Of a stretch of 64,000 nt of DNA, positions 1-9,194 are shown piece by piece. Positions within the stretch are counted from its first letter, which is position 1. Each line of letters starts with the position of its first letter. A program made the position numbers and the translations under genes. The stretch covers positions 3,552,501 through 3,616,500 of the forward strand of contig NC_019676.1 of the NCBI RefSeq assembly GCF_000316625.1, given 5' to 3'. The notes beneath the pieces are model-generated. The model was not told the origin of the DNA. It ran no database searches and saw only the letters and a list, made by a program, of their open reading frames with translations. The stretch comes from Nostoc sp. PCC 7107 (lineage in GTDB: Bacteria > Cyanobacteriota > Cyanobacteriia > Cyanobacteriales > Nostocaceae).

Positions 1-570
1 GAAAGCTATCGCTTACCACTACAACAATTAGGCTTAAAAGTAGGCAGACAATTAGCAGAAAAAGGCGCACTAGAAAGATTTGGTGTTGATTTTATCGCTG
101 TAGATCAAGGTGATAACAATTGGGATATTCAAGCGATTGAAATTAACCTGCGTAAAGGTGGTACTACCCATCCTTTCATGACCTTAAAATTATTAACAAA
201 TGGACGTTATGACCTTTCCACAGGATTGTTTTACAGTCAACAAGGTCGTCCTAAATACTATGTTGCCACTGATAATCTGCAAAAAGACCGCTATCGAGGA
301 TTGTTACCAAACGATTTAATGGACATTATTGCTCATCACAGATTGCACTTTGATAGTGGCACGGAAACGGGTACAGTCTTTCATTTAATGGGATGTCTTT
401 CTCAATTTGGCAAGTTGGGATTAACCAGTATCGGTGATTCTCCTCAACAAGCCGAAGATATTTATAACAAAGTTGTCAATGTATTAGATGAAGAAACCCG
501 CAGCGACAATCAAAATTTTCCTCTATTTTCTGATTACACATTCCCCATTGCTTGGGATGGATACAGTTAG
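1..570 (+). CDS. PGM1-like ATP-grasp peptide ligase, C-terminal part (partial)
   Basis: The reading frame is open from the first base and ends at 570, so the gene begins before the window. The visible 189 residues contain EINLRKGGTTHPF close to the left edge, a pattern I associate with the ATP-grasp ligase group annotated as PGM1-related peptide ligases. The ATP-grasp N-terminal part is missing, so catalytic residues cannot be checked. An ATG at 178 lies inside the same frame and is unlikely to be the start, because the coding pattern continues upstream of it. The amide-forming ligase role is inferred from family resemblance only. The gene is followed by short tandem repeats and then by a kinase gene on the same strand. 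Confidence 0.6.
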   Translation, partial: ESYRLPLQQLGLKVGRQLAEKGALERFGVDFIAVDQGDNNWDIQAIEINLRKGGTTHPFMTLKLLTNGRYDLSTGLFYSQQGRPKYYVATDNLQKDRYRGLLPNDLMDIIAHHRLHFDSGTETGTVFHLMGCLSQFGKLGLTSIGDSPQQAEDIYNKVVNVLDEETRSDNQNFPLFSDYTFPIAWDGYS

Positions 571-572
571 AA

Positions 573-664
573 AGTGTGAAGTGTGAAGTATGAAGTGTGA
601 AATTTTACCCTTTAACCTCCTGCCTCCTGCCTTCTGCCTTCTGCCTCCTGCCTTCTACCTCCTG
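573..664. repeat. STRR-type heptanucleotide repeats (GTGTGAA, then CTGCCTC-like)
   Basis: Two blocks of degenerate 7-bp tandem repeats follow the ligase stop codon. The first (573-602) is built on GTGTGAA/GTATGAA and the second (616-664) on CCTCCTG/CCTTCTG. Such short tandemly repeated repetitive sequences are known from heterocystous cyanobacteria. Related GTGTGAA blocks recur near 44280 and 51127, and a CCTCCTG block near 60627. Confidence 0.8.
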
Positions 665-706
665 AACATAGGTTAAAATCAACTCAGCGTTTGTATTGTA
701 GCGGTT

Positions 707-2446
707 GTGTCCCATATCCCCCAAAGGGCGGTTCACTGCATAAATCCTGATTGTCAACGTCCTTACCCCCAACCTTGGGGAAACAAATTTTGTAACAGTT
801 GTGGCGCATTGCTACAGCTGCTAGACCGCTATGTCCCACTAGAACCATTGGGTTCGGGTGGTTTTGCCCAAATTTATACAGTTTGGGATGAAAAAACTCA
901 AACAGAAAAAGTGCTAAAGGTTTTGGTGGAAGCGTCACCAAAAGCGCAGGAATTGTTTACACAAGAAGCCTCAGTTTTAATTGGTTTGCAGCATCCTGGT
1001 GTTCCTAGAGTTGAAGCTGATGGTTTTTTTCAGATCAATTTGACTAGTCCGAAACCACGCCAATTAGCTTGTTTGGTGATGGAAAAAATTAACGGGCCGA
1101 CGCTGGATGAAATACTCAATAACTATCCTCAAGGATGTCCAGAGAATTTAATATTCAACTGGTTCACCCAAGCCGTCAAAATTTTACAAGAATTACACAA
1201 ATGCCAAATTATTCACCGCGATATTAAACCTTCTAACTTAATGTTGCGGATACCAGCCTCAACCGCACCGCCAACTCAAGCCAAAACAGGGTGGGAACAA
1301 CTGGTATTAATTGATTTTGGTGGTGTCAAACAAATTAACGCCGCAATGCAGCGCCGAGAGTCGAGTTCAACGCGGTTATTTTCTTCTGGTTACAGTCCAC
1401 CAGAACAAGTAACTGGGGGGAATGTGGGGCCTGCGGCTGATTTTTATGCTCTTGGCCGGACAATGATTGAATTACTCACAGGTAAATATCCGCCAGAGTT
1501 GGAAGATATGCAAACAGGGGAATTGCGCTGGCGGAATCTGGTGAATGTGAATGCACAATTTGCCGATTTACTAGATGCGATGGTAAAGGAAGATGTGCGA
1601 TCGCGTCCAACAAATGCAGCCATCATTCTTAAACGGTTAGCAAAAATTAATAAACCTGACAAACCAGGTTTATTCTCCCAACGCCAAAACTCAACTCCCA
1701 GCAATTACTTCATACTGCTCATTCAAGCCATTGAACGGGCTTTTGCTGATTTCATCCAAGCTATTGGTCAAACAATCTTGTTCATCGCCAAAGCGTTGTT
1801 CAACATTATTCAAGCTTGTTTGGCGATTATTTGGGCGATGCTGCTGTCTAGCTTAGGAGCTTGTTTTGGCACAATTATCGGTTTTTTTATAGCTTACCGG
1901 ACAATTTTAGGCGATCGCATTGTGGAATTAATCTTGGGTCAGCTACCAGGATTAATTCCCCATTCTCAAACTAACTTTGGTGCAGACATTTTAGTATTTA
2001 TCAGCGCTGGCTTGGGAACCGCCTGGGGTCTAACATTATCTGGATGTTTTAGTCAACGGCGACGGTTTTTAGTCGCTTCAATCATGGGGATGATCAGCTA
2101 TGGATTTGGTTGGTTATTTTGGCAACTCATCTCCCCAAAACAAAGTAGTGATGGTTTGATAGTCATGATTGCTGTATCAATATTTTTGTTATCCCTCAGC
2201 TTTGGGTTCCGCAGCCATCACATAGTTTATGCCTTAGTCGCCGCAGTTGGCACAGCGCTGATTTTTTCCGGCTTATTTATTTTAGGCTTCCCCGCCACAG
2301 TCTTTCACTTTTCGCCCCAAGCCCTTTGGTCAGAATTAGGTCTACCCTTGGCTTTGTTTGCTTTGGTCGCCATTTTTATGAGTTTTTGGCTGGGAGTCAG
2401 TCATTACTTAATTATTCCGGGACTGCGCTTTTTGGGATGGCGCTAA
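707..2446 (+). CDS. Zinc-ribbon Ser/Thr protein kinase with C-terminal membrane region
   Basis: A 579-aa Hanks-type kinase. A four-cysteine zinc ribbon (C11, C16, C29, C32) precedes the catalytic domain at about residues 41-310. Visible kinase motifs are the glycine loop LGSGGFAQIY, the lysine strand VLKVLVEA, the catalytic loop IIHRDIKPSN and the metal motif LIDFGG. The remaining C-terminal half (about 345-575) is strongly hydrophobic with several membrane segments, so the kinase domain should face the cytoplasm. The start is a GTG; no upstream ATG fits the zinc-ribbon N-terminus. Cyanobacteria carry many four-Cys kinases of this kind. The substrate and signal are unknown, and no partner gene adjoins it. 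Confidence 0.9.
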   Translation: MSHIPQRAVHCINPDCQRPYPQPWGNKFCNSCGALLQLLDRYVPLEPLGSGGFAQIYTVWDEKTQTEKVLKVLVEASPKAQELFTQEASVLIGLQHPGVPRVEADGFFQINLTSPKPRQLACLVMEKINGPTLDEILNNYPQGCPENLIFNWFTQAVKILQELHKCQIIHRDIKPSNLMLRIPASTAPPTQAKTGWEQLVLIDFGGVKQINAAMQRRESSSTRLFSSGYSPPEQVTGGNVGPAADFYALGRTMIELLTGKYPPELEDMQTGELRWRNLVNVNAQFADLLDAMVKEDVRSRPTNAAIILKRLAKINKPDKPGLFSQRQNSTPSNYFILLIQAIERAFADFIQAIGQTILFIAKALFNIIQACLAIIWAMLLSSLGACFGTIIGFFIAYRTILGDRIVELILGQLPGLIPHSQTNFGADILVFISAGLGTAWGLTLSGCFSQRRRFLVASIMGMISYGFGWLFWQLISPKQSSDGLIVMIAVSIFLLSLSFGFRSHHIVYALVAAVGTALIFSGLFILGFPATVFHFSPQALWSELGLPLALFALVAIFMSFWLGVSHYLIIPGLRFLGWR

Positions 2447-2551
2447 GTAATAGCGTTTGGAGTTGCTGGGGTAAAGGTGTTCAAAACCCTTTCACCCCCC
2501 ACACCCAGCCTTCATAGACAATCTTTGTGCGTCAGTCCTGATGGTATAAAA

Positions 2552-2798
2552 GCCAATACGGTTCAGATAAGAAAACTAAATCACAACAAAACCAACAAAT
2601 AATTACTCAACCAAAAACGCAAGAATGATTTTGCAGGGGGTTAGAGGACACAACCCCCAATCGGGGGCTTGGGGAGCTACTGCGTTGGGCAGCTTTGTCG
2701 ACTTGAAGGCGAGGAGAATCCCCCAAATCTTGCTGATTGTCTGATAGGTAAGCAGAAATTGAGAAATCAACTCTCATCACCTTAACTTAACTGTATTA
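2552..2798. mobile_element. MITE-like non-coding element, copy 1
   Basis: This roughly 247-bp segment is a close copy of 46373-46588. Shared blocks include GAAAACTAAATCACAACAAA, AGAATGATTTTGCAGGGGG and GAAATTGAGAAATCAACTC. It begins GCCAATACGGTTCAG and ends with the degraded inverse CTTAACTTAACTGTATT. Compared with copy 2 it has about 37 extra bases near 2674-2711. It has no open frame of note, so any movement would need a transposase from elsewhere. Confidence 0.75.
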
Positions 2799-2817
2799 GT
2801 ATAAATGCTTAAAACAA

Positions 2818-2856
2818 GATCCCCCTAGCTACTTTGTTTATCTAGCTAGGGGGATC
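2818..2856. repeat. Perfect 14-bp inverted repeat (hairpin)
   Basis: GATCCCCCTAGCTA at 2818-2831 is followed after an 11-base loop by its exact reverse complement at 2843-2856. There is no T-run after either arm, so it is a weak candidate for a rho-independent terminator. It lies just outside the MITE copy. Confidence 0.7.
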
Positions 2857-3083
2857 GTATATGTGATACTTTATAGTGAGTTCGGTATAGTTCCTTATGA
2901 CTCGATTTTAAAACCTAAATTCGGTTTTGTGTAGTCCAAAAATCAGAATTTATACTATTTTTATAGCTTCTTCATCACCACTTCATTCCTAGGATTTGCT
3001 GAGTCAGCGGTATATGTGTATATGTTAAGTATGACAGTAGCTCGACACTTAACCTATCACCTATAGAAATATCCGTAAAAATT

Positions 3084-3671
3084 ATGAAACTCCAGATTGC
3101 CAGCCTTGTTGCTCTACTAGTTTTTACTGGGTTAACAGAAAAAGCTTTGGGTCTGAATCAGCAAGACCTAGAACAGTTAAAAACATCTGGGGCTTGTCCT
3201 CGGTGTGATTTAAGCGGTATCGACCTAAGCCAATCTAATTTAGCTGGTGCAAACTTGCGCGGGGCTAACTTAAAGGGAGCAAATTTATCTCAAGCGAATC
3301 TCTCAAATGCAGATTTGACTGGCGCAAATCTCGAAGGTGCAGTACTAAAATCAGCCAATCTCACAGCTGCATCTTTAACAGGTACCAATTTAACATCAGC
3401 ATCCTTAGAAAATTCTGATTTGTCTTTTACAGGTTTTATCGGTGCCAATTTGACGGCGTCAAATTTATTAGGTGCTAAGTTATACTTAACTAATTTTCGC
3501 GGAGCTAATTTCCGACTGACTACCTTACCCGTTGGGAATGTGACTTCTGATAAACCCTACTGGTGGTCTTCAGAACGTGTAATTCCCAAACAATGTAACA
3601 AATTTAAAGCAGGAAATACACAAGGCACAACTTGTTATACACAATCAGAGGAAGTAGAGAGTCAGAAGTAG
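3084..3671 (+). CDS. Secreted pentapeptide-repeat protein
   Basis: A 195-aa protein with an N-terminal signal-like hydrophobic segment (MKLQIASLVALLVFTGL). A CxxC pair (ACPRCDLSG, about residue 40) follows, and then a run of A(D/N)Lxx pentapeptides (about 43-155) such as NLAGANLRGANLKGANL. Pentapeptide repeats form a right-handed quadrilateral beta-helix. The C-terminus (about 156-195) is non-repetitive and contains two further cysteines, so a disulfide in the periplasm is possible. Pentapeptide-repeat proteins are very common in cyanobacteria and usually have no assigned function. None can be assigned here. Confidence 0.85.
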   Translation: MKLQIASLVALLVFTGLTEKALGLNQQDLEQLKTSGACPRCDLSGIDLSQSNLAGANLRGANLKGANLSQANLSNADLTGANLEGAVLKSANLTAASLTGTNLTSASLENSDLSFTGFIGANLTASNLLGAKLYLTNFRGANFRLTTLPVGNVTSDKPYWWSSERVIPKQCNKFKAGNTQGTTCYTQSEEVESQK

Positions 3672-3904
3672 TGAATAGGGAGTCGGGAGTAGGAACAAAT
3701 AAGTCCCCGTAAGACTTCCTCTACTTGAATAGTTATGCAAAATCTCTATTAAAACCTGTTTTTTGTGTTCCCTATTCCCCTTCCCCGCACAAATAATTTC
3801 AGCAATCAAACCAGATTGTGATCAACACCAATCACTAATCCAGAACATTTTCTTCATAAACACTTCTTTATCATGGGAACAAAGCTCGTAACTGAAATTG
3901 ATTG

Positions 3905-5080
3905 ATGCTATCCCGTATTAAAGACATTGCCACAAAACTAGCGCCCCGGTTAGTTGAAATTCGCCGTCATCTTCACTCTCATCCAGAACTTAGTGGTCAA
4001 GAGTACCAAACTGCTGCTTTTGTGGCTGGGGTTCTGTCTTCTAGTGGTCTGCATGTGCAAGAAGGTGTGGGTAAAACTGGTGTAATTGGGGAAGTGCAGG
4101 GTACCGGTGCTGATCATCGTTTGTTAGCTATTCGGACAGATATGGATGCTTTACCCATCCAAGAACGTACAGGTTTAGAATATGCTTCCCGTACAAATGG
4201 TGTAATGCACGCTTGTGGTCATGATGTTCATACCACAGTCGGATTAGGTACAGCGATGGTATTGTCTCAAGTCGCCGATGAATTGGGTGGTAAGGTACGC
4301 TTTTTATTTCAAGCCGCAGAGGAAATTGCCCAAGGAGCGCACTGGATGGTGCAAGATCAGGCAATGAAAAATGTTTCTGCTATTTTAGGCGTTCATGTTT
4401 TTCCTTCTATACCCGCAGGTTCAATTGGGATACGTTATGGGGCGTTGACAGCTGCGGCTGATGATTTAGAGATTACGATTATTGGTGAGTCTGGACACGG
4501 TGCGCGTCCCCATGAAGCAATTGACGCGATCTGGATTGCTTCTCAAGTTATTAGTGCTTTACAACAAGCCATCAGCCGGACTCAGAATCCTTTGCGCCCG
4601 GTGGTGCTGAGTATTGGTAAAATTCAAGGCGGTAGAGCGCCCAATGTGATTGCTGATCAAGTGCAGTTGTGGGGAACAGTGCGATCGCTTCATCCCGAAA
4701 CTCGCGCCCATCTCCCCAATTGGATTGAAAATATTGTGGCGAATGTCTGTCATGCTTACGGCGCAAAGTATCAAGTTAATTACCGTCAAGGTGTCCCCAG
4801 TGTCCAAAACGATTATTCTTTAACTCAGTTGTTGCAATCAGCCGCAGAAGAAGCTTGGAGTAGCGATCGCGTGCAAGTTTTACCAGAACCTTCTCTCGGT
4901 GCAGAAGATTTTTCTGTTTATTTAGACCACGCTCCTGGTTCAATGTTCCGTTTGGGTGTGGGTTACAAAGATAGAATGATCAATCACCCATTACACCATC
5001 CCGAATTTGAAGTTGATGAGTCAGCAATTTTAACGGGAGTTGTCACTATGGCTTATGCTGCCTATAAATATTGGCTGTGA
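3905..5080 (+). CDS. M20-family amidohydrolase (HipO/AmhX-like N-acyl amino acid hydrolase)
   Basis: A 391-aa metalloamidohydrolase. Metal-binding motifs of family M20D are visible: MHACGHDVH near residue 100, the acidic AAEEIAQGA near 138, GAEDF near 336 and a late HHPEF. Such enzymes cleave N-acyl amino acids or similar amides in the cytoplasm. I chose the ATG at 3905; an in-frame TTG lies directly before it at 3902. The final codons, reading AYKYWL-stop, overlap the left attachment site of the integrated element. The chromosomal original of these codons now lies at 28816-28836. The protein sequence at the junction is unchanged, so the enzyme should remain active despite the insertion. Confidence 0.92.
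   Translation: MLSRIKDIATKLAPRLVEIRRHLHSHPELSGQEYQTAAFVAGVLSSSGLHVQEGVGKTGVIGEVQGTGADHRLLAIRTDMDALPIQERTGLEYASRTNGVMHACGHDVHTTVGLGTAMVLSQVADELGGKVRFLFQAAEEIAQGAHWMVQDQAMKNVSAILGVHVFPSIPAGSIGIRYGALTAAADDLEITIIGESGHGARPHEAIDAIWIASQVISALQQAISRTQNPLRPVVLSIGKIQGGRAPNVIADQVQLWGTVRSLHPETRAHLPNWIENIVANVCHAYGAKYQVNYRQGVPSVQNDYSLTQLLQSAAEEAWSSDRVQVLPEPSLGAEDFSVYLDHAPGSMFRLGVGYKDRMINHPLHHPEFEVDESAILTGVVTMAYAAYKYWL
5059..5074. other. attL core (16-bp direct repeat)
   Basis: TGCCTATAAATATTGG lies inside the last codons of the M20 gene and is repeated exactly at 28815-28830. The codons that follow here (CTG TGA) and at the right end (TTG TAA) both encode Leu-stop. This is what integration into a gene's 3' end with restoration of the reading frame should look like. 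Confidence 0.9.
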
Positions 5081-5113
5081 CTGAAACCCGCAAAAATCAA
5101 GGCTTTTTTGTTG

Positions 5114-5142
5114 AAAATTGAGTAGTATTACTGCTCAATTTT
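5114..5142. terminator. Bidirectional terminator between M20 gene and integrase
   Basis: AAAATTGAG and CTCAATTTT arms pair with an imperfect extension through TAGTA/TTACTG. The two flanking genes converge on it, and A/T tracts lie on both sides. It belongs to the element's left end but resembles a hairpin in the chromosome just right of attR. Confidence 0.65.
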
Positions 5143-5243
5143 CAGATTACAGCTTTTGATGGTACAAAACTCATTCTTCGCAAGGCGGCACAACAAAGTA
5201 GATAAAATCAATTTTCTGTTTAAGTGAGTCAAAGGGTAGACTT

Positions 5244-6428
5244 TCAAAAATCAGGACATTCAAAATTAACAACATTCGGGTGACAGTAATATTTCAAAAC
5301 AGTTGAAACCTCATCCCCAATCAACAAAGCCACTCGATCCGGTGTGATACCACTGGCGATCGCCCAGGTGGCGAAGGTATGGCGAGTTGAGTAGGGTTTG
5401 AGATATGGCAATAATCCTTCACTGGCAAGCTCTTTAACTACACCTGGGTAAAATTTGTCTTTATTCGGGCAACCATACCAAGCGTTATATAGTGCGTCCC
5501 CGTTCATCTGGGTTCCCTGTTTTGAGATGAATATCGTTTTACTTGCTGCACCTCCGGCGGGTGGTTTTAGCTCTAGCAGCAATTGATGAAGTTTGGAATT
5601 TGGTACGGTCGAGAATATGCGGCGCTTGCCATTTTTTGTACCTTTGCGAACTTTATATAAGTTGCAGGATTTTGTAATTGAAATTTTGGTGCAATCAGCA
5701 TTAACATCGCTCCATGTGAGGGCAAAAGCTTCGCCTAAACGAACACCTGTGTAAAACAAAAACTTTACAAGCGGTGCATAATGGCTATGCAATCGGTGTG
5801 ATTCAAAGCCTTGAATCACCAAATCCCGTTGCTCAATAGTGAATGCCAATATCTGCTCTGACACCTCACTACTTTTGCGGGGTTTTTTAATTTTGAGTCG
5901 CTCGAACGGATTTTGAGTAATCAGTCCAGAGTCAACACCCCATACACAGCACTCGTTGAACCTCACTAACAACTCCCAAGCCATACGGCGGGTTGTATTC
6001 ACTAGTAGCCAATCGCGGATTTGTGGTGCTTGTCTTAAATCCTGGGTGGGCAATCTGGCAATGTATCTGGCTGTGGCACCATAGTTACTTTTAATTGTGG
6101 TTGGTTCTAGTAAGGCTTTTTTGAATTCAGTGAACCTGTTCCATAATTCACCCAAGCTTAATGGGTAATTGCTCACAGGACAAGCTTCAATTCCATTACG
6201 TATGGGGTTGAAACAATAAGATTTTAAAGAACCATCAAACCGTTCTAAGGCAATATCAGACTTGATTAAATCACGTCTCAACCGCACAATTTCGCGGTTA
6301 ACTGGAGTGTCCACTAAGCCTGATGACAGATAGAATTGTTTTGCAAATCCTCTGACTCGGAAACGCAAACTTAAGCGGTTAGTTTCTGGGTCAGTATTAA
6401 TCCATTGGTCAGCGTGATTTCGTGCCAA
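5244..6428 (-). CDS. Tyrosine recombinase / integrase
   Basis: A 394-aa phage-type integrase next to attL. The C-terminal catalytic domain (about 190-390) shows the first arginine in FYTGVRLGEAFAL (R230), the box II arginine-histidine in PYSTRHTFAT (R349, H350) and a candidate nucleophile in VLKYYCHPN (Y380 or Y381). The usual histidine of the HxxR motif appears to be tyrosine here. The N-terminal part contains an arm-type or core-binding region. The start is a TTG preceded by AAGGTGG, so it is not certain. It follows the zinc-ribbon gene at 6452 by 23 bp, probably in one transcript. It should catalyse recombination between attP and the M20 gene end. Confidence 0.92.
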   Translation of the reverse strand: MARNHADQWINTDPETNRLSLRFRVRGFAKQFYLSSGLVDTPVNREIVRLRRDLIKSDIALERFDGSLKSYCFNPIRNGIEACPVSNYPLSLGELWNRFTEFKKALLEPTTIKSNYGATARYIARLPTQDLRQAPQIRDWLLVNTTRRMAWELLVRFNECCVWGVDSGLITQNPFERLKIKKPRKSSEVSEQILAFTIEQRDLVIQGFESHRLHSHYAPLVKFLFYTGVRLGEAFALTWSDVNADCTKISITKSCNLYKVRKGTKNGKRRIFSTVPNSKLHQLLLELKPPAGGAASKTIFISKQGTQMNGDALYNAWYGCPNKDKFYPGVVKELASEGLLPYLKPYSTRHTFATWAIASGITPDRVALLIGDEVSTVLKYYCHPNVVNFECPDF

Positions 6429-6451
6429 CTTACAATTTTCACCACCTTTAA

Positions 6452-6679
6452 TTAGTCTTGCCAGTTATCAATAATTTCCCAATACTGCATGGGAATATGA
6501 TTTTTCATAACTTCTGCTACTTCTTTCTGTGAAAAATATCCTTCCCAGCCGCAAGTGTCGCACTCAACATCAAAAGTTGTGCCAGGGTCATGAGGTAGGA
6601 AATAAAGATTGCAATCATGACACTCTGGACAACGATGTTCTAAAATCACCGGGTTTAATTCACTGCTGAAATCAGTCAT
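6452..6679 (-). CDS. Small zinc-ribbon protein
   Basis: A 75-aa protein with two CxxC knuckles (CPECHDC and CDTCGW), typical of a treble-clef or ribbon fold that binds zinc. It overlaps the end of the upstream replication gene by 8 bp and sits just before the integrase, so the three are probably co-transcribed. A DNA-binding accessory role, for example as an excision factor, is possible from the position, but no sequence feature proves it. Confidence 0.7.
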   Translation of the reverse strand: MTDFSSELNPVILEHRCPECHDCNLYFLPHDPGTTFDVECDTCGWEGYFSQKEVAEVMKNHIPMQYWEIIDNWQD

Positions 6680-9092
6680 TGTTCACCTGTGGCATTAATT
6701 CAAATTCATCAGCACCACGCACTTGTAATGATTTACCTGCTGCTGTCTGGAAGACATACCACTGTTTAATCGGTGGCTGAGGAACATCTATTAATTGACA
6801 ATTTTCAACCCAAATAAAATCATCTTCCCCAAGTTGTCTAACTCGGTAGAGTGTGGAAATAGTAGCATTTGGCTGATGGGATTCCCAGTGTTGCATTTCT
6901 ACCATTGCTATTTGCTGGGCTTCCTTTAAATCTGTGGGGTGAGCTATCTGAGAAGCAGTACTGTTGTCTGCGAATACGTAATCAATTTTTACCTCGATGT
7001 ATCTTTTAAATCTTTTGACTACAGCAATATTCGCCGTATTCGTACCTGACTTCACATCGATGCTGATGCGTTTGTCTTCTTGCTCTTCCTTCTGCCTTTG
7101 TAACGGAATGTTGCGATTTTTCTGATCCACCACCCTTGGATCAGAAACCGGATCAGAAAGTGGATCAGAAAGTTTTGCCTGATTTATATGACTTTCAGCC
7201 AATGCTGATCCAGGATCACTATTTTTCAGGGAATTTTTTACAAAATCAGAATTTGTATTTTTGGGGGGGTGTGGATCACTAACTTCTGAAACCCTTGCAA
7301 ATGGCGGAAATTTTTCTGATCCGTCATAGTTTATACCATGATCAGAAAACTCCAAAACCCTTGTAATTGGCGGAAATTTTTCTGATCCATCCGTATGATC
7401 AGAAAGTGGAGACTGTGGATCAGAATCATGGAAGCGATCGCCGCCAGTTTGAAGCGAGGCAGTGTGTCTATTGTAACTGGGCAGATAATATTTTTGGGGC
7501 TTGCCTTTACGGGGAATCAGTTCTTTTTTGTAAATGATGCCGTCTTCCGCTAGTTGGAATAAAGCTCGGCGTATACTGTCTAAATGTCCCCTCAATTCAT
7601 GGGTTATTTCTTCTGCTTCATAATTTGTGCCTCGGTTGTCTTCTAAAAATTCGATAATGGCATCTTTTAGTGATGCGTTGGTATTACCCATTTCTCCCTC
7701 CTTCCCTAAACAAATCCAGCTTTTATCCTCTGGGCAGAATTGCAATTTATAGGTGGCTGGAGCGCGTGACCTTGATTTTTCAATAGTTAATAATCTGCCA
7801 GTGCCGTCACTTGGCGCGTCGGCAGAAACATCTCTTGCCAGTTTCCAAACTTCAGAAACACTGGCGAAAATCGCAGAGGAACCTCTGGTATCACCTTCTT
7901 TGTTGGCGTGATGAATAATCAAAATCGTGACACCCAATTCTTGAGCAATTTCTTTCAGCCTGAGTATGGGTCGGGCATACTCAACATCGTTTTCACTAAA
8001 CAAACTGTTTTTATTGACTGAGCTAAGAGAATCAATCAATATAAATTGCGACCCAAGGCGTTGAATTTCTTTTTTGAGTGATTCGGTATGGTCAACTGTC
8101 CATCTTGATTTCAGATGAATTTCCGTTGAGTTTTCGTATCCCCTGGACTTGAGAACCGATAAAGTGTCATTGGGTGATTCGTCGGTTTGCACATAAAGTA
8201 GTTTGCATTTGCCATTTACAGGAAAGCCGCTCCAAGCTTGACCCGTGGCTAAATGTAGTCCTAGTTCGTAGGCAATGCGAGTTTTCCCCTCCCCTCCTTT
8301 GGCATACAGTAAAACGACTTTACCTTTGGGCAATAACCCGTTCATGTGCCATTCGTTCACCAGTTGACCGTACTTAGCTTCAAATTCGCTTAGGGTCATA
8401 GCTGGTTCGTTCTCGCCATTTAGCAACGATTTGTAGTAAATCGTCTCCAATAATTGAGGACTCATCCCATTGCCGTGTTTTTTGGCTAGGTTGTGCATTT
8501 TCATCATTTTTAAACCTGGATCATCAACACTTGATTCAATTTCTCTGATGGCTTTAATCAAGTTGTTATACTGCCATCTTTCATAATCATCTTCTCTGTG
8601 CTTGAGAGGGCATTCGGTGATACTTAAAACTTTTTCTTCAATTTTTGAAAGTTTTTGTGGTGTATCAATTTCACTTTCAAAAACTAAATGACTGATTTCA
8701 TTAGATAAGCTTAATAGCTGTCTATTAATGTATTTGTCAACCAGCAACCAAGCTAAATGGTCAAGGTTGATATCACTTACTGTTTTGCTTACAAGTGTAT
8801 ATAATTTGTTCCGTCCACCTACTTGAAGCAGTAATTTCTTTTCTTCTAGCCAATCAGTTATGGTCAGAAAAGTTACTGGAATTTTTTTTCTTTGGAGTGA
8901 TAGAGCAGCTTTGTAAATTTCCTTATGAGGGGAAATATAAAATGCTTCTACAGGCAAGAAATCTGCTACCCTATAGATAGCTTCGGGGTTAAACAGAATC
9001 ATCCCTAAAACAGCTTCTTCTGCCTCTAGATTGGCTGGCGGGCGTTCCGCAGCGGATGGATAAGATGGTTTAAAATCTAATGCGGCGACCAT
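6672..9092 (-). CDS. Replication protein: DnaB-N domain, RecA-like ATPase, winged helix
   Basis: An 806-aa multidomain protein. Residues about 18-165 match the N-terminal domain of DnaB helicase (NLEAEEAVLGMILFNPEAIY). Residues about 250-440 form a RecA/RepA-like ATPase with Walker A KGGEGKT (265-271), Walker B FILIDSLSS (D354) and LIIHHANKEG. A winged-helix-like segment follows (about 465-540). Next comes a disordered, repeat-rich linker (about 555-665) full of SDP/SDH tripeptides, then a small C-terminal domain. A strong AGGAGG lies 9 bp before the ATG. The likely role is replicative helicase or initiator for the element. The linker DNA carries an unusual GATC cluster that may be an origin. 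Confidence 0.85.
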   Translation of the reverse strand: MVAALDFKPSYPSAAERPPANLEAEEAVLGMILFNPEAIYRVADFLPVEAFYISPHKEIYKAALSLQRKKIPVTFLTITDWLEEKKLLLQVGGRNKLYTLVSKTVSDINLDHLAWLLVDKYINRQLLSLSNEISHLVFESEIDTPQKLSKIEEKVLSITECPLKHREDDYERWQYNNLIKAIREIESSVDDPGLKMMKMHNLAKKHGNGMSPQLLETIYYKSLLNGENEPAMTLSEFEAKYGQLVNEWHMNGLLPKGKVVLLYAKGGEGKTRIAYELGLHLATGQAWSGFPVNGKCKLLYVQTDESPNDTLSVLKSRGYENSTEIHLKSRWTVDHTESLKKEIQRLGSQFILIDSLSSVNKNSLFSENDVEYARPILRLKEIAQELGVTILIIHHANKEGDTRGSSAIFASVSEVWKLARDVSADAPSDGTGRLLTIEKSRSRAPATYKLQFCPEDKSWICLGKEGEMGNTNASLKDAIIEFLEDNRGTNYEAEEITHELRGHLDSIRRALFQLAEDGIIYKKELIPRKGKPQKYYLPSYNRHTASLQTGGDRFHDSDPQSPLSDHTDGSEKFPPITRVLEFSDHGINYDGSEKFPPFARVSEVSDPHPPKNTNSDFVKNSLKNSDPGSALAESHINQAKLSDPLSDPVSDPRVVDQKNRNIPLQRQKEEQEDKRISIDVKSGTNTANIAVVKRFKRYIEVKIDYVFADNSTASQIAHPTDLKEAQQIAMVEMQHWESHQPNATISTLYRVRQLGEDDFIWVENCQLIDVPQPPIKQWYVFQTAAGKSLQVRGADEFELMPQVNND
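7124..7439. repeat. GATC-rich iteron-like cluster inside the replication gene
   Basis: Thirteen GATC tetranucleotides occur in 316 bp (at 7124, 7139, 7151, 7163, 7207, 7214, 7274, 7318, 7340, 7384, 7397, 7418 and 7436). Chance expectation is between one and two. Most are part of GGATCAGAAA or its inverse TTTCTGATCC, in both orientations. A repeated unit of about 40 bp, containing GGCGGAAATTTTTCTGATCC, appears twice (around 7304-7324 and 7370-7390). They encode the SDP-type linker. Origins placed inside initiator genes are known, for example in phage lambda O. Confidence 0.7.
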
Positions 9093-9194
9093 TTCTGTTT
9101 ACCTCCTAATTTGTTTTTTTAAATACTAGGAACCGAGTTGTTGTTAACCGAACGCTCGGTTTTTTAATTACTAAAAGAAATTTCATAATGACTC

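Larger units (their letters stand above)
2447..3083. other. Intergenic region with MITE copy and long hairpin
   Basis: No convincing gene lies in these 637 bp. The stretch holds a MITE-like element (2552-2798), a perfect 14-bp inverted repeat (2818-2856) and AT-rich DNA before the pentapeptide-repeat gene. Confidence 0.7.

Noticed and set aside
9146-9165. Terminator AACCGA/TCGGTT with T-run on the plus strand
   Set aside because: There is no plus-strand gene upstream; both flanking genes are on the minus strand, so its meaning is unclear.
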